In this document: positions 1 to 4,557 of the stretch, in pieces
Numbering within the stretch: the first letter of the stretch is position 1
Layout: each line of letters opens with the position of its first letter
Origin: SIG440 sp045586925
Lineage (GTDB): Bacteria; Bacillota; Clostridia; Monoglobales; Monoglobaceae
Direction: 5' to 3'
Length of the DNA: 5,390 nt
Assembly (NCBI GenBank): GCA_045586925.1
Contig: JAZNBG010000001.1
Coordinates: 1 to 5,390 of the forward strand
Notes under the pieces: model-generated
Database searches by the model: none
Seen by the model: the letters and a program-made list of their open reading frames with translations, nothing else
Told to the model about the DNA's origin: nothing
Made by a program: the position numbers and the translations under genes

Positions 1-74
1 ATGTATATTATTTTAGCAAAGTATTTAAAAAGCTTACCGGCATAGTTCCAAGCAAATGGACAAAACAATTATAA
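1..74 (+). CDS. AraC-family transcriptional regulator, C-terminal end only (partial at left edge)
   Basis: The frame beginning at base 3 is open from the window edge to a TAA at 72-74 and encodes 23 residues containing YFSKVFKKLTGIVPSKW. This closely matches the end of the second helix-turn-helix of AraC/XylS DNA-binding domains, where the family pattern is YFsrvFKk.tG.sPs.yRk (established knowledge). The protein then ends within a few residues, as AraC proteins usually do. The N-terminal effector domain and first helix-turn-helix lie outside the window, so ligand and targets cannot be inferred. No U-tract terminator follows the stop; the next structure is the palindrome at 82-135. The call rests on a short match and could be wrong, but the spacing of the aromatic, Gly and Pro residues is characteristic. 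Confidence 0.72.
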   Translation, partial: VYYFSKVFKKLTGIVPSKWTKQL

Positions 75-81
75 AGCTTGT

Positions 82-135
82 AACAAAGCGGCTTCGCCGC
101 TCGCCTTGCGGCGGTCGAAGTAATGACGCTTTGTT
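82..135. repeat. Long imperfect palindrome (nested hairpin), GC-rich
   Basis: Bases 82-90 (AACAAAGCG) pair perfectly with 127-135. Inside, 92-96 (CTTCG) pairs with 116-120, 97-100 (CCGC) with 111-114, and 102-104 with 108-110, leaving a CTT loop. Bases 91, 115 and 121-126 are unpaired. The element is much more GC-rich than its surroundings. Neither strand has a U-tract after the stem, so it is not a standard intrinsic terminator. It resembles a dispersed intergenic palindromic repeat of the REP or MITE kind, but one copy cannot prove dispersal. Confidence 0.6.
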
Positions 136-142
136 TGCCCAA

Positions 143-173
143 GTGCATTTCGGCAAAGCCGAAAATTTTGCAC
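143..173. repeat. Second palindrome with bulged stem
   Basis: Bases 143-147 (GTGCA) pair with 169-173 (TGCAC). Immediately inside, 148-154 (TTTCGGC) pairs perfectly with 158-164 around an AAA loop, leaving 165-168 (ATTT) as a bulge. CCC at 138-140 could extend the stem to GGG at 174-176 across a two-base bulge. It begins 8 bases after the first palindrome and is probably part of the same intergenic element. No U-tract follows on either strand. Confidence 0.55.
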
Positions 174-190
174 GGGTAATCTAAATCTTG

Positions 191-234
191 TTTTTGTATA
201 ATAGGAAATTACGCAATTTCCTATTATATAAAAA
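191..234. repeat. 20-bp near-perfect palindrome with ACGC loop
   Basis: Bases 191-210 pair with 215-234 around the tetraloop ACGC at 211-214. All 20 pairs are complementary apart from one G.T wobble, and the stem is AT-rich. On both strands the T-tract lies in the 5' arm and the A-tract in the 3' arm, the reverse of an intrinsic terminator, so this is better described as a palindromic repeat or cruciform-capable site. It abuts the tandem repeat at 235-258. Confidence 0.65.
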
Positions 235-258
235 AGCTACGTTTTGAGCTACGTTTTG
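235..258. repeat. Perfect tandem direct repeat, 2 x 12 bp
   Basis: AGCTACGTTTTG occurs at 235-246 and again, identically and without a gap, at 247-258. It begins at the base after the 191-234 palindrome and ends six bases before the tRNA terminator. The origin is unknown; replication slippage or remodelling at a former insertion point are both possible. Confidence 0.7.
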
Positions 259-264
259 GACACA

Positions 265-302
265 TAAAAAGCGAAATCCCTGATAGATCAAGGCTTTCGC
301 TT
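265..302 (-). terminator. Intrinsic terminator of the tRNA-Thr/tRNA-Tyr unit
   Basis: Read on the minus strand, the stem AAGCGAAA (302-295) pairs with TTTCGCTT (276-269). A mismatch follows, then shorter inner pairing 293-292 with 279-278 and 290-288 with 283-281, closing on a four-base loop. A minus-strand T-tract runs through 270-266. The stem starts at the final A of the encoded CCA, so the terminator directly abuts mature tRNA-Tyr. Confidence 0.82.
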
Positions 303-386
303 GGTGGAGGGAGATGGATTCGAACCATCGAAGCGAGACGCAACAGATTTACAGTCTGCCCCCTTTGGCCACTCGGGAACCCCTCC
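302..386 (-). tRNA. tRNA-Tyr (anticodon GUA)
   Basis: An 85-nt class II tRNA with CCA encoded (302-304) and discriminator A (305). The acceptor GGAGGGG (386-380) pairs with 312-306, ending in one G.U pair. The anticodon loop CTGTAAA places GTA opposite plus-strand 350-352, specifying tyrosine. A long variable arm (GCG/CGC stem with TCT loop) is present, as expected for bacterial tRNA-Tyr. The T-arm is GATGG-TTCGAAT-CCATC. It lies 7 nt downstream of tRNA-Thr and is almost certainly co-transcribed from the promoter at 510-538. Confidence 0.97.
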
Positions 387-393
387 AAATAAC

Positions 394-469
394 TGGAGCT
401 GGTGATGGGACTCGAACCCGCAACCTGCTGATTACAAATCAGCTGCTCTGCCAATTGAGCTACACCAGC
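394..469 (-). tRNA. tRNA-Thr (anticodon UGU)
   Basis: A 76-nt class I tRNA with CCA encoded (394-396). The acceptor GCTGGTG (469-463) pairs fully with 404-398. The D-stem is GCTC/GAGC. The anticodon stem GCTGA/TCAGC encloses TTTGTAA, giving anticodon TGT (opposite plus 434-436), which reads ACA and, with modification, other Thr codons. The T-loop is the usual TTCGAGT. One oddity is the T-stem, GCGGG against CCCAT, which has a G.U pair and a C-A mismatch at its acceptor-side end. It is the first gene of the leftward Thr-Tyr unit. Confidence 0.97.
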
Positions 470-479
470 TTACCATATT

Positions 480-507
480 TTTTTGCTGACCTTGCGACCA
501 GCAAAAA
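480..507 (-). other. Hairpin in the 5' leader of the tRNA precursor
   Basis: On the minus strand, TTTTTGCTG (507-499) pairs with CAGCAAAAA (488-480). Three further pairs (two wobbles and one C-G) close on the loop GCAA, a GNRA tetraloop. The likely transcription start, about 7 nt beyond the -10 at 510-515, falls inside the 5' arm, so the transcript would begin with this hairpin and RNase P would remove it. A role in precursor stability is only inference. Confidence 0.5.
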
Positions 508-509
508 CT

Positions 510-538
510 ATAATACCATAAATAAAACGGCTTGTCAA
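510..538 (-). promoter_or_regulatory. SigA promoter of the tRNA-Thr/tRNA-Tyr unit
   Basis: On the minus strand there is a perfect -35 TTGACA (538-533), a 17-base spacer and -10 TATTAT (515-510), five of six matches to consensus. The expected start is near 503, about 35 nt before tRNA-Thr. A near-consensus promoter suits a stable RNA unit. The -35 overlaps one arm of the inverted repeat 529-537/581-589. Confidence 0.85.
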
Positions 539-589
539 CACTTTTTTTAAAATTTCTCAATTAATTTTGTAACACATTGCTGACAAGCC
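529..589. repeat. 9-bp inverted repeat between divergent promoters
   Basis: GGCTTGTCA at 529-537 is perfectly inverted as TGACAAGCC at 581-589, with 43 bp between. The left arm covers most of the leftward tRNA -35. The right arm ends one base before a possible rightward -10 (TATAAA, 590-595). The placement suggests a shared operator, but one 9-bp inverted pair at this range is about what chance would give in a window of this size. Confidence 0.3.
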
Positions 590-595
590 TATAAA
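567..595 (+). promoter_or_regulatory. Possible secondary upstream promoter for mscL
   Basis: TTGTAA (567-572), a 17-base spacer and TATAAA (590-595) form a weaker SigA-like site. It would start near 602, giving an mscL leader of about 80 nt. The proximal promoter at 620-648 is much the better match, so this is a candidate only. Confidence 0.3.
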
Positions 596-619
596 ATCAA
601 CCTTGTAATTCTACTTTTC

Positions 620-648
620 TTGACAAAATATTGCTTTATTGATATACT
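620..648 (+). promoter_or_regulatory. SigA promoter of mscL
   Basis: A perfect -35 TTGACA (620-625), 17-base spacer and -10 TATACT (643-648). The start is expected near 655, giving a leader of about 28 nt. GAAAGG at 666-671 is the likely ribosome binding site, with a rather long 11-base gap to the ATG. Confidence 0.82.
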
Positions 649-682
649 AATTAAAAGTTCTAAACGAAAGGTTGTATAAAAT

Positions 683-1108
683 ATGTGGAAAGAATTTAAA
701 AAATTTGCTTTCAAGGGCAACGTCATTGATATGGCTGTCGGCGTTATGGTAGGCGGCGCTTTCAGCACAATAGTAAATTCACTGGTTAATGATGTTGTTA
801 TGCCTGTATTTGGTGCAATTACAGCAGGAATGGACTTTAAATCTCTTAAAATCGTTCTCAGCGAGGCAACAGACGTTAAACCTGAAGCAGCAATCCTGTA
901 CGGTAATTTTATTCAGAACGTAATAAACTTCCTGATAATTGCATTTTCAATCTTTATGGTTATTAACACCCTGAATAAGTTGAAAAAGAAGGAAGAGCCG
1001 GCACCTGAGCCACCCAAAGGTCCCACTCAGGAGGAACTGCTTGCCGAAATCCGAGATCTGTTAAAGGAATCTACAGATGTTCCCGCTCTTGAAGAAGCAA
1101 AACAATAA
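683..1108 (+). CDS. mscL: Large-conductance mechanosensitive channel MscL
   Basis: A 141-residue protein, typical in length for MscL, the homopentameric inner-membrane channel that opens under high membrane tension and releases solutes on hypo-osmotic shock. Seen in the sequence: an amphipathic N-terminal helix (about 2-13); the family signature FKGNVIDMAVGVMVGGAF within TM1 (about 14-45), whose small Gly/Ala residues line the pore constriction; a short external loop (about 46-70); TM2 (about 72-98, NFIQNVINFLIIAFSIFMVI); a charged KLKKKEE stretch; a proline-rich linker (106-114); and the C-terminal cytoplasmic bundle helix EELLAEIRDLL (117-127). The ATG at 683 starts with MWKEFKKFA, as family members do. 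It is a single-gene unit with a strong promoter (620-648) and its own terminator (1115-1151). Confidence 0.97.
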   Translation: MWKEFKKFAFKGNVIDMAVGVMVGGAFSTIVNSLVNDVVMPVFGAITAGMDFKSLKIVLSEATDVKPEAAILYGNFIQNVINFLIIAFSIFMVINTLNKLKKKEEPAPEPPKGPTQEELLAEIRDLLKESTDVPALEEAKQ

Positions 1109-1114
1109 ATTTTT

Positions 1115-1151
1115 AAGAGAATGTGCAAAATAAGTGTACATTCTCTTTTTT
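1115..1151 (+). terminator. Intrinsic terminator of mscL
   Basis: A perfect 10-bp stem AAGAGAATGT (1115-1124) / ACATTCTCTT (1138-1147), extendable by G.T and C-G pairs, is followed by a T-tract through 1151. It starts 6 nt after the mscL stop and separates mscL from spmA. Confidence 0.9.
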
Positions 1152-1210
1152 GTTGGTAATTGATAGCAGAGTTTCCGAATATAAATTTCATATATGCATT
1201 TTGAAAGCGA

Positions 1211-1807
1211 GTGAAAAAAATGCTGAATTATATTTGGAGCGGAATGATTTTAATATCCTTTGCAGTGGCGATCTTTACCGGACGAATAGAAGAAACCACA
1301 TCTGCAGCAATGGAAGGGGCAGGCAGGGCAGTAGAGACCTGCATAGGTCTGCTTGGGACTATGTGTCTGTGGTCAGGTCTGGCACGAATAGCCGAAAATT
1401 CGGGGCTTACCAGAGTTTTTTCAAAGCTGATGCAACCTTTTACCAAGTTTATTTTCCCTAATATTAAAAATGAGTCAAAAGCGCTGAATGCAATTGTGAT
1501 GAATATGGTTGCCAATATGCTTGGTATGGGCAATGCAGCTACGCCTTTGGGGATTGCCGCAATGAAGGAGCTTGATAAGGAAAATCGTCACAGAGGCACA
1601 GCCAGTAACGAGATGTGTATGTTTGTGGTAATCAACACTGCTTCTATTCAGCTTATTCCTTCAACTGTTATCTCTCTGCGTCAGATGTTTGGGTCAGAAA
1701 ATCCTTCTGAAATTATTGTTCCCGTGTGGATTTGCAGTATTTGTGCGGTTATTATGGGAGTTCTGACGGCAAAATTTTATGAAAAGAGAGGAAAGACGCG
1801 GCTTTGA
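1211..1807 (+). CDS. spmA: Spore maturation protein A (SpmA), nucleoside-recognition/Gate domain membrane protein
   Basis: A 198-residue integral membrane protein matching SpmA, which in Bacillus subtilis acts with SpmB to allow full dehydration of the spore core and hence heat resistance; the mechanism is unclear (family knowledge). Hydrophobic segments lie at about 8-23, 44-61, 93-106, 137-158 and 168-187. The conserved Gate-type core is around 93-119, with NMVANMLGMGNAATPLG, followed by NTASIQLIPST (142-152). The annotated start is GTG at 1211; an in-frame ATG at 1220, giving MLNYIWSGM, lines up better with the short SpmA N-terminus. Neither start has a strong Shine-Dalgarno sequence. The gene follows the mscL terminator by 59 bp, and I see no convincing promoter there. 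It overlaps spmB by one base. No dacB lies upstream, unlike in B. subtilis. Confidence 0.94.
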   Translation: MKKMLNYIWSGMILISFAVAIFTGRIEETTSAAMEGAGRAVETCIGLLGTMCLWSGLARIAENSGLTRVFSKLMQPFTKFIFPNIKNESKALNAIVMNMVANMLGMGNAATPLGIAAMKELDKENRHRGTASNEMCMFVVINTASIQLIPSTVISLRQMFGSENPSEIIVPVWICSICAVIMGVLTAKFYEKRGKTRL

Positions 1808-2328
1808 TGAATTTAATTTCTCTTTTGGCGGTACCCTTGATGATAGTCGGAATAGTAAGTTTTGGTCTTAGCCGACGGATAAATGTCTATGACAGCTTTA
1901 TTGGAGGAGCAAAATCAGGTCTTGAAAGTACAATCCAGATAGCCCCACCGCTTGTGGGGTTGCTTGTTGCAATTTCTATGCTTCGTGGCTCGGGGGCATT
2001 GGAATTACTGGCAAGACTGCTTGCTCCCGTGACAGATTACCTGAAAGTACCGCCTGATGTGCTGCCGCTTGCCCTGCTGCGGCCTGTATCGGGGAGCGGT
2101 TCTGTTGCCATAGTGAACGACATATTTAAAAATTGCGGACCCGATTCCTTAGCCGGAAAGGTTGCATCAGTAATGATGGGCTCAACAGAAACCACCTTTT
2201 ATACCGTTGCGGTGTATTTTGGAGCAGTAGGTATAAAAAATGTGCGACATACAATTAAAGCTGCCCTTGTTGCAGATTTTGTGGGAATGGTAATGGCAGT
2301 TGTAATTGTGCGGCTTTTGTTGATGTGA
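1807..2328 (+). CDS. spmB: Spore maturation protein B (SpmB), nucleoside-recognition/Gate domain membrane protein
   Basis: A 173-residue membrane protein matching SpmB, the partner of SpmA in spore core dehydration. Family landmarks visible are SGLESTIQIAPPLVGLLVAI (37-56), the R(G)SGALE motif (60-66), LPLALLRPVSGSGSV (86-100), and SVMMGSTETTFYTVAVYFGA (121-140), with a hydrophobic C-terminus (151-173). The ATG at 1807 shares its A with the spmA TGA (TGATG), indicating translational coupling. An in-frame TTG directly before it (1804) could serve as an alternative start, adding one residue. GAGAGG at 1786-1791 is SD-like but 15 bases from the ATG. Roughly equal production with SpmA is implied by the arrangement. 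No terminator is visible between spmB and the next gene. Confidence 0.95.
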   Translation: MNLISLLAVPLMIVGIVSFGLSRRINVYDSFIGGAKSGLESTIQIAPPLVGLLVAISMLRGSGALELLARLLAPVTDYLKVPPDVLPLALLRPVSGSGSVAIVNDIFKNCGPDSLAGKVASVMMGSTETTFYTVAVYFGAVGIKNVRHTIKAALVADFVGMVMAVVIVRLLLM

Positions 2329-2338
2329 TAAAAAGTAG

Positions 2339-2367
2339 TTGCACAGAAGAATATTATATGTTAGAAT
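2339..2367 (+). promoter_or_regulatory. Putative SigA promoter of the yigZ-family gene (extended -10)
   Basis: A -35 TTGCAC (2339-2344), 17-base spacer and -10 TAGAAT (2362-2367) preceded by TGT (2359-2361), an extended -10. The start is expected near 2374, about 29 nt before the ATG. With no terminator after spmB, the gene may also be read from upstream. Confidence 0.6.
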
Positions 2368-2382
2368 AAATACAATTACAAA

Positions 2383-2406
2383 GGAAGGACGGCAATCGTG
2401 CAATGA
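2383..2406 (+). promoter_or_regulatory. Ribosome binding site with a two-codon ORF overlapping the yigZ-family start
   Basis: GGAAGGA (2383-2389) is a good Shine-Dalgarno sequence but lies 13 bases before the ATG at 2403. At 8 bases, the ideal distance, stands GTG (2398-2400), which opens GTG-CAA-TGA and stops at 2404-2406, overlapping the gene start as ATGA. Ribosomes could initiate at the GTG, stop after two codons and reinitiate, or simply use the ATG directly at the longer spacing. The arrangement is seen directly; its function is inferred. Confidence 0.4.
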
Positions 2407-3020
2407 AAGAAAGTTACAGAACAGTAAAGCATATGGCAACCGATGAAATTGTTGAAAAACGCTCAAGATTTATTGCCGATGTAAAGCCTGTCGAAACCGA
2501 AGAAGAGGCGGTTGCCTTTCTTGAAGAAATAAAGAAAAAATACTGGGATGCAAGGCATCATGTTTATGCGTACGTTTTGGAGGAAAACAATATTCAGCGT
2601 TACAGCGACGACGGCGAGCCTGCAGGCACAGCCGGAGTTCCCGTTTTGGATATGATAAAAAAAGAAGGTTTAAGCAACCTGATTGTGGTTGTAACCAGAT
2701 ATTTTGGGGGAATTTTACTTGGTACAGGCGGTCTTGTTCACGCATATTCCAAGTCTGCAAAGGTTGGCGTTGAGGCAGCACAGCCCATAACAATGACCCT
2801 TTGCTGCGAAGTGACGGTAGAGTGTGATTATTCCCTTCTCGGAAAAATTCAAAGTGAAGTCTGTGCAAAGGGCTATGAAATCAGCGATACCGATTATGCT
2901 GAAAATGTTAAAATTTCGGCGCTGGTGCCGGTTTCTTCGGTTTCATCCTTCGAGGCAGATATAATTGACAAAACAAACGGACGTATAAGTATTAAACAGG
3001 GCAAAATCGGATACTACTAA
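2403..3020 (+). CDS. yigZ: YigZ/IMPACT-family protein (UPF0029 + DUF1949 domains)
   Basis: A 205-residue cytosolic protein of the usual length for YigZ/YvyE proteins. The N-terminal UPF0029 domain (about 17-122) carries the signature YSDDGEPAGTAGVPVL (67-82) and then VVVTRYFGGILLGTGGLVHA (95-114). The C-terminal DUF1949 domain spans about 138-194, a ferredoxin-like fold seen in elongation factor G-type proteins. Eukaryotic IMPACT proteins sharing the first domain affect Gcn1/Gcn2 signalling, but the bacterial role is not well established and I do not assign one. The ATG at 2403 gives MKESYRTVKHMATDEIVEKR, the usual start with the conserved KRSRF segment. It stands between spmB and murA with its own promoter. 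No clear terminator follows. Confidence 0.93.
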   Translation: MKESYRTVKHMATDEIVEKRSRFIADVKPVETEEEAVAFLEEIKKKYWDARHHVYAYVLEENNIQRYSDDGEPAGTAGVPVLDMIKKEGLSNLIVVVTRYFGGILLGTGGLVHAYSKSAKVGVEAAQPITMTLCCEVTVECDYSLLGKIQSEVCAKGYEISDTDYAENVKISALVPVSSVSSFEADIIDKTNGRISIKQGKIGYY

Positions 3021-3078
3021 ATATAGTGTTTAAAATCTTTGCTAAACGGAAAATATTTGAAAAATTCTCTTTCAGGGA

Positions 3079-3107
3079 TTGATTTTATATATAGTTTATG
3101 ATACAAT
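3079..3107 (+). promoter_or_regulatory. SigA promoter of murA (extended -10)
   Basis: A -35 TTGATT (3079-3084), 17-base spacer and -10 TACAAT (3102-3107) preceded by TGA (3099-3101), which makes an extended -10. The start would be near 3114, about 149 nt before the murA ATG, leaving an unusually long leader for a housekeeping gene. The preceding stretch 3021-3078 holds nothing I can identify. Confidence 0.72.
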
Positions 3108-3113
3108 ATTAAA

Positions 3114-3262
3114 TTGGAAAAGAGCGAAAATCCTTTTGACCGAAAATTTTGTGGATTTTAGCAGATTATTCGCAATCCTTAGCCTGACTATAGTTACACG
3201 GAAGTGGTTTTAATTGGCTACCGACAGGCTTACTAAAGAAAAAATCTTTGGGTGGGTGAAAA
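3114..3262 (+). promoter_or_regulatory. Long, foldable 5' leader of murA, possible cis-regulatory RNA
   Basis: AAAATCC (3127-3133) pairs perfectly with GGATTTT (3153-3159). The same GGATT can instead pair with AATCC at 3174-3178, so the two helices exclude each other. AGCCTG (3181-3186) pairs with CAGGCT (3225-3230) and encloses CAC-GGAA-GTG (3197-3206), a GNRA-capped hairpin. AAAGA/TCTTT (3235-3239/3245-3249) sits just before the SD-like GGGTGGGTGA (3250-3259). CTACC (3218-3222) could pair with GGTGG (3251-3255) and mask that site. I do not recognise any known riboswitch class, and there is no terminator in the leader, so any control would act on translation. All pairing is by eye. Confidence 0.35.
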
Positions 3263-4552
3263 ATGGAGAAATACGTTATTCTCGGCGGTGCTAAACTTGA
3301 GGGTGAGGTTGAAATCAGCGGTGCAAAAAATTCTGCAGTTGCGCTGATTGTGGCTGCCCTTATGGTTAAAGATGTATGTATTATCGAAAATGTACCGTTG
3401 GTAAGCGATATATATGTTCTTATAAATATAATAAATCAGCTTGGCGGTCATGCAGAGTTTATAGATAAGGGTGTTCTCAAGATTGACAGCAAAAATCTTG
3501 ATTGTTATGAGGCGCCTTATGAAATGGTCAGCAAAATCAGGGCATCATCCTACCTTATGGGTGCTCTTCTGGGCAGGTTTGGCAAGGCAAGAGTTGCTAT
3601 GCCCGGCGGTTGCGATTTTGGCGTAAGACCAATTGACCTGCATCTTAAGGGTTTTGTGGCACTTGGTGCTGAATACTCGGTTGAGGCAGGTGGAATTGTA
3701 GATATCCGCTCCGAAGGTCTTTCCGGTGCAAGCATTTATATGGATAAGGTGTCCGTTGGTGCTACTATAAATGTTATGCTGGCAGCGGTTATGGCTGACG
3801 GACAAACTGTAATTGAGAACGCAGCAAAAGAGCCTCACATAGTTGATGTTGCAAACTTCCTTAACAGTATGGGTGCAAATATTAAGGGTGCCGGCACAGA
3901 TGTAATTAAAATTAAGGGCGTTGAGGAACTTCACGGCGGTAGTTATATGGTTATTCCCGACCAGATTGAAGCCGGAACCTTTATGATTGCGGCAGCTGCT
4001 ACCGACGGAGATGTTTTAATAAAAAATATAATTCCCAAGCATTTGGACTCAATTTCTGCAAAACTTCTTGAAATGGGTGTTGAAATCGAGGAATATGACG
4101 ACAGTTTAAGAGTTAAAGCTGAGGGAAAGCTTAAAAAAGCAAATATTACAACAATGCCACACCCCGGATTCCCTACGGATATCCAGCCACAAATGCTTAC
4201 ATTGCTTACCAGAGCAGAAGGAACAAGCATTGTTACCGAAAACGTTTGGGATAACCGATTCAGATATGTCGAGGAGCTAAGACGAATGGGTGCAAATGTG
4301 TCGGTTGACGGCAGAATTGCGGTTGTTGAAGGTGGTGGAAAGCTTACAGGCTCGCCCGTTTCATCAACAGATTTAAGAGCCGGCGCTGCGTTGGTTATTG
4401 CAGGACTTATGGCAGACGGCGTAACCGAGGTTTATAATTTAAAATATATCGACCGTGGCTATGAGGAGTTTGAGAAGAAGCTTCGTGGTCTGGGTGCACA
4501 AATAACACGCCGTATTGACGGAGAAAAGGGCAAAGCAGAAGTTATTGCGTAA
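3263..4552 (+). CDS. murA: UDP-N-acetylglucosamine 1-carboxyvinyltransferase (MurA)
   Basis: A 429-residue cytosolic enzyme that transfers enolpyruvate from PEP to the 3'-OH of UDP-GlcNAc, the committed step of peptidoglycan synthesis. The length is typical of the EPSP-synthase-like two-domain fold. Conserved active-site residues are present: Lys22-Asn23 in SGAKNSA; the catalytic loop MPGGCDFGVRPIDLHLKG (113-130) with Cys117 and Arg122, equivalent to E. coli Cys115 and Arg120; Asp306 in GFPTDIQPQ, equivalent to Asp305; Asp370/Arg372 in TDLRAG; and Arg398 in IDRGYE. Cys117 is the residue alkylated by fosfomycin, so the enzyme is predicted to be sensitive. Start ATG at 3263 has an SD-like GGGTGGGTGA just upstream. 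Low-GC Firmicutes often carry two MurA paralogues; which one this is cannot be told here. It is followed by a terminator at 4558-4587. Confidence 0.97.
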   Translation: MEKYVILGGAKLEGEVEISGAKNSAVALIVAALMVKDVCIIENVPLVSDIYVLINIINQLGGHAEFIDKGVLKIDSKNLDCYEAPYEMVSKIRASSYLMGALLGRFGKARVAMPGGCDFGVRPIDLHLKGFVALGAEYSVEAGGIVDIRSEGLSGASIYMDKVSVGATINVMLAAVMADGQTVIENAAKEPHIVDVANFLNSMGANIKGAGTDVIKIKGVEELHGGSYMVIPDQIEAGTFMIAAAATDGDVLIKNIIPKHLDSISAKLLEMGVEIEEYDDSLRVKAEGKLKKANITTMPHPGFPTDIQPQMLTLLTRAEGTSIVTENVWDNRFRYVEELRRMGANVSVDGRIAVVEGGGKLTGSPVSSTDLRAGAALVIAGLMADGVTEVYNLKYIDRGYEEFEKKLRGLGAQITRRIDGEKGKAEVIA

Positions 4553-4557
4553 AACAT

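Noticed and set aside
158..173. CCGAAAATTTTG shared with the murA leader (around 3140-3151)
   Set aside because: A 12-base AT-rich match is expected by chance in a window of this length, and the flanks do not match.
191..234. Bidirectional terminator at the 20-bp palindrome
   Set aside because: The T-tracts are in the 5' arm on each strand rather than after the stem, and the tRNA unit already has a proper terminator at 265-302.
302..330. Integration (att) site at the 3' end of tRNA-Tyr
   Set aside because: tRNA 3' ends are common integration targets, but no second copy of the tRNA 3' end, integrase or other mobile gene is seen in the window.
224..454. 76-codon leftward ORF
   Set aside because: It runs through both tRNA genes and their terminator on the tRNA strand, which rules out a protein-coding role.
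314..550. 78-codon rightward ORF over the tRNA region
   Set aside because: It is the antisense of tRNA-Tyr and tRNA-Thr; peptides such as GDGTRTRNLL from such frames are a well-known spurious annotation.
1160..1187. SigA promoter TTGATA-N16-TAAATT before spmA
   Set aside because: The -35 is fair, but the -10 matches only four of six positions in an AT-rich stretch; too weak to call.
1177..1196. Sporulation sigma-factor promoter before spmA
   Set aside because: GAATATA resembles a SigE -35 and CATATATG a SigE/SigG -10, but they are only about 5 bases apart, and neither has a partner at proper spacing.
1123..1461. 112-codon rightward ORF
   Set aside because: It begins inside the mscL terminator and overlaps spmA in another frame; no RBS and no recognisable protein features.
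2470..2868. 132-codon leftward ORF
   Set aside because: Shadow of the yigZ-family gene, whose own frame carries clear family signatures.
3545..3934. 129-codon leftward ORF and nearby leftward frames within murA
   Set aside because: Shadows of murA; the murA frame is fully conserved through the active-site motifs.
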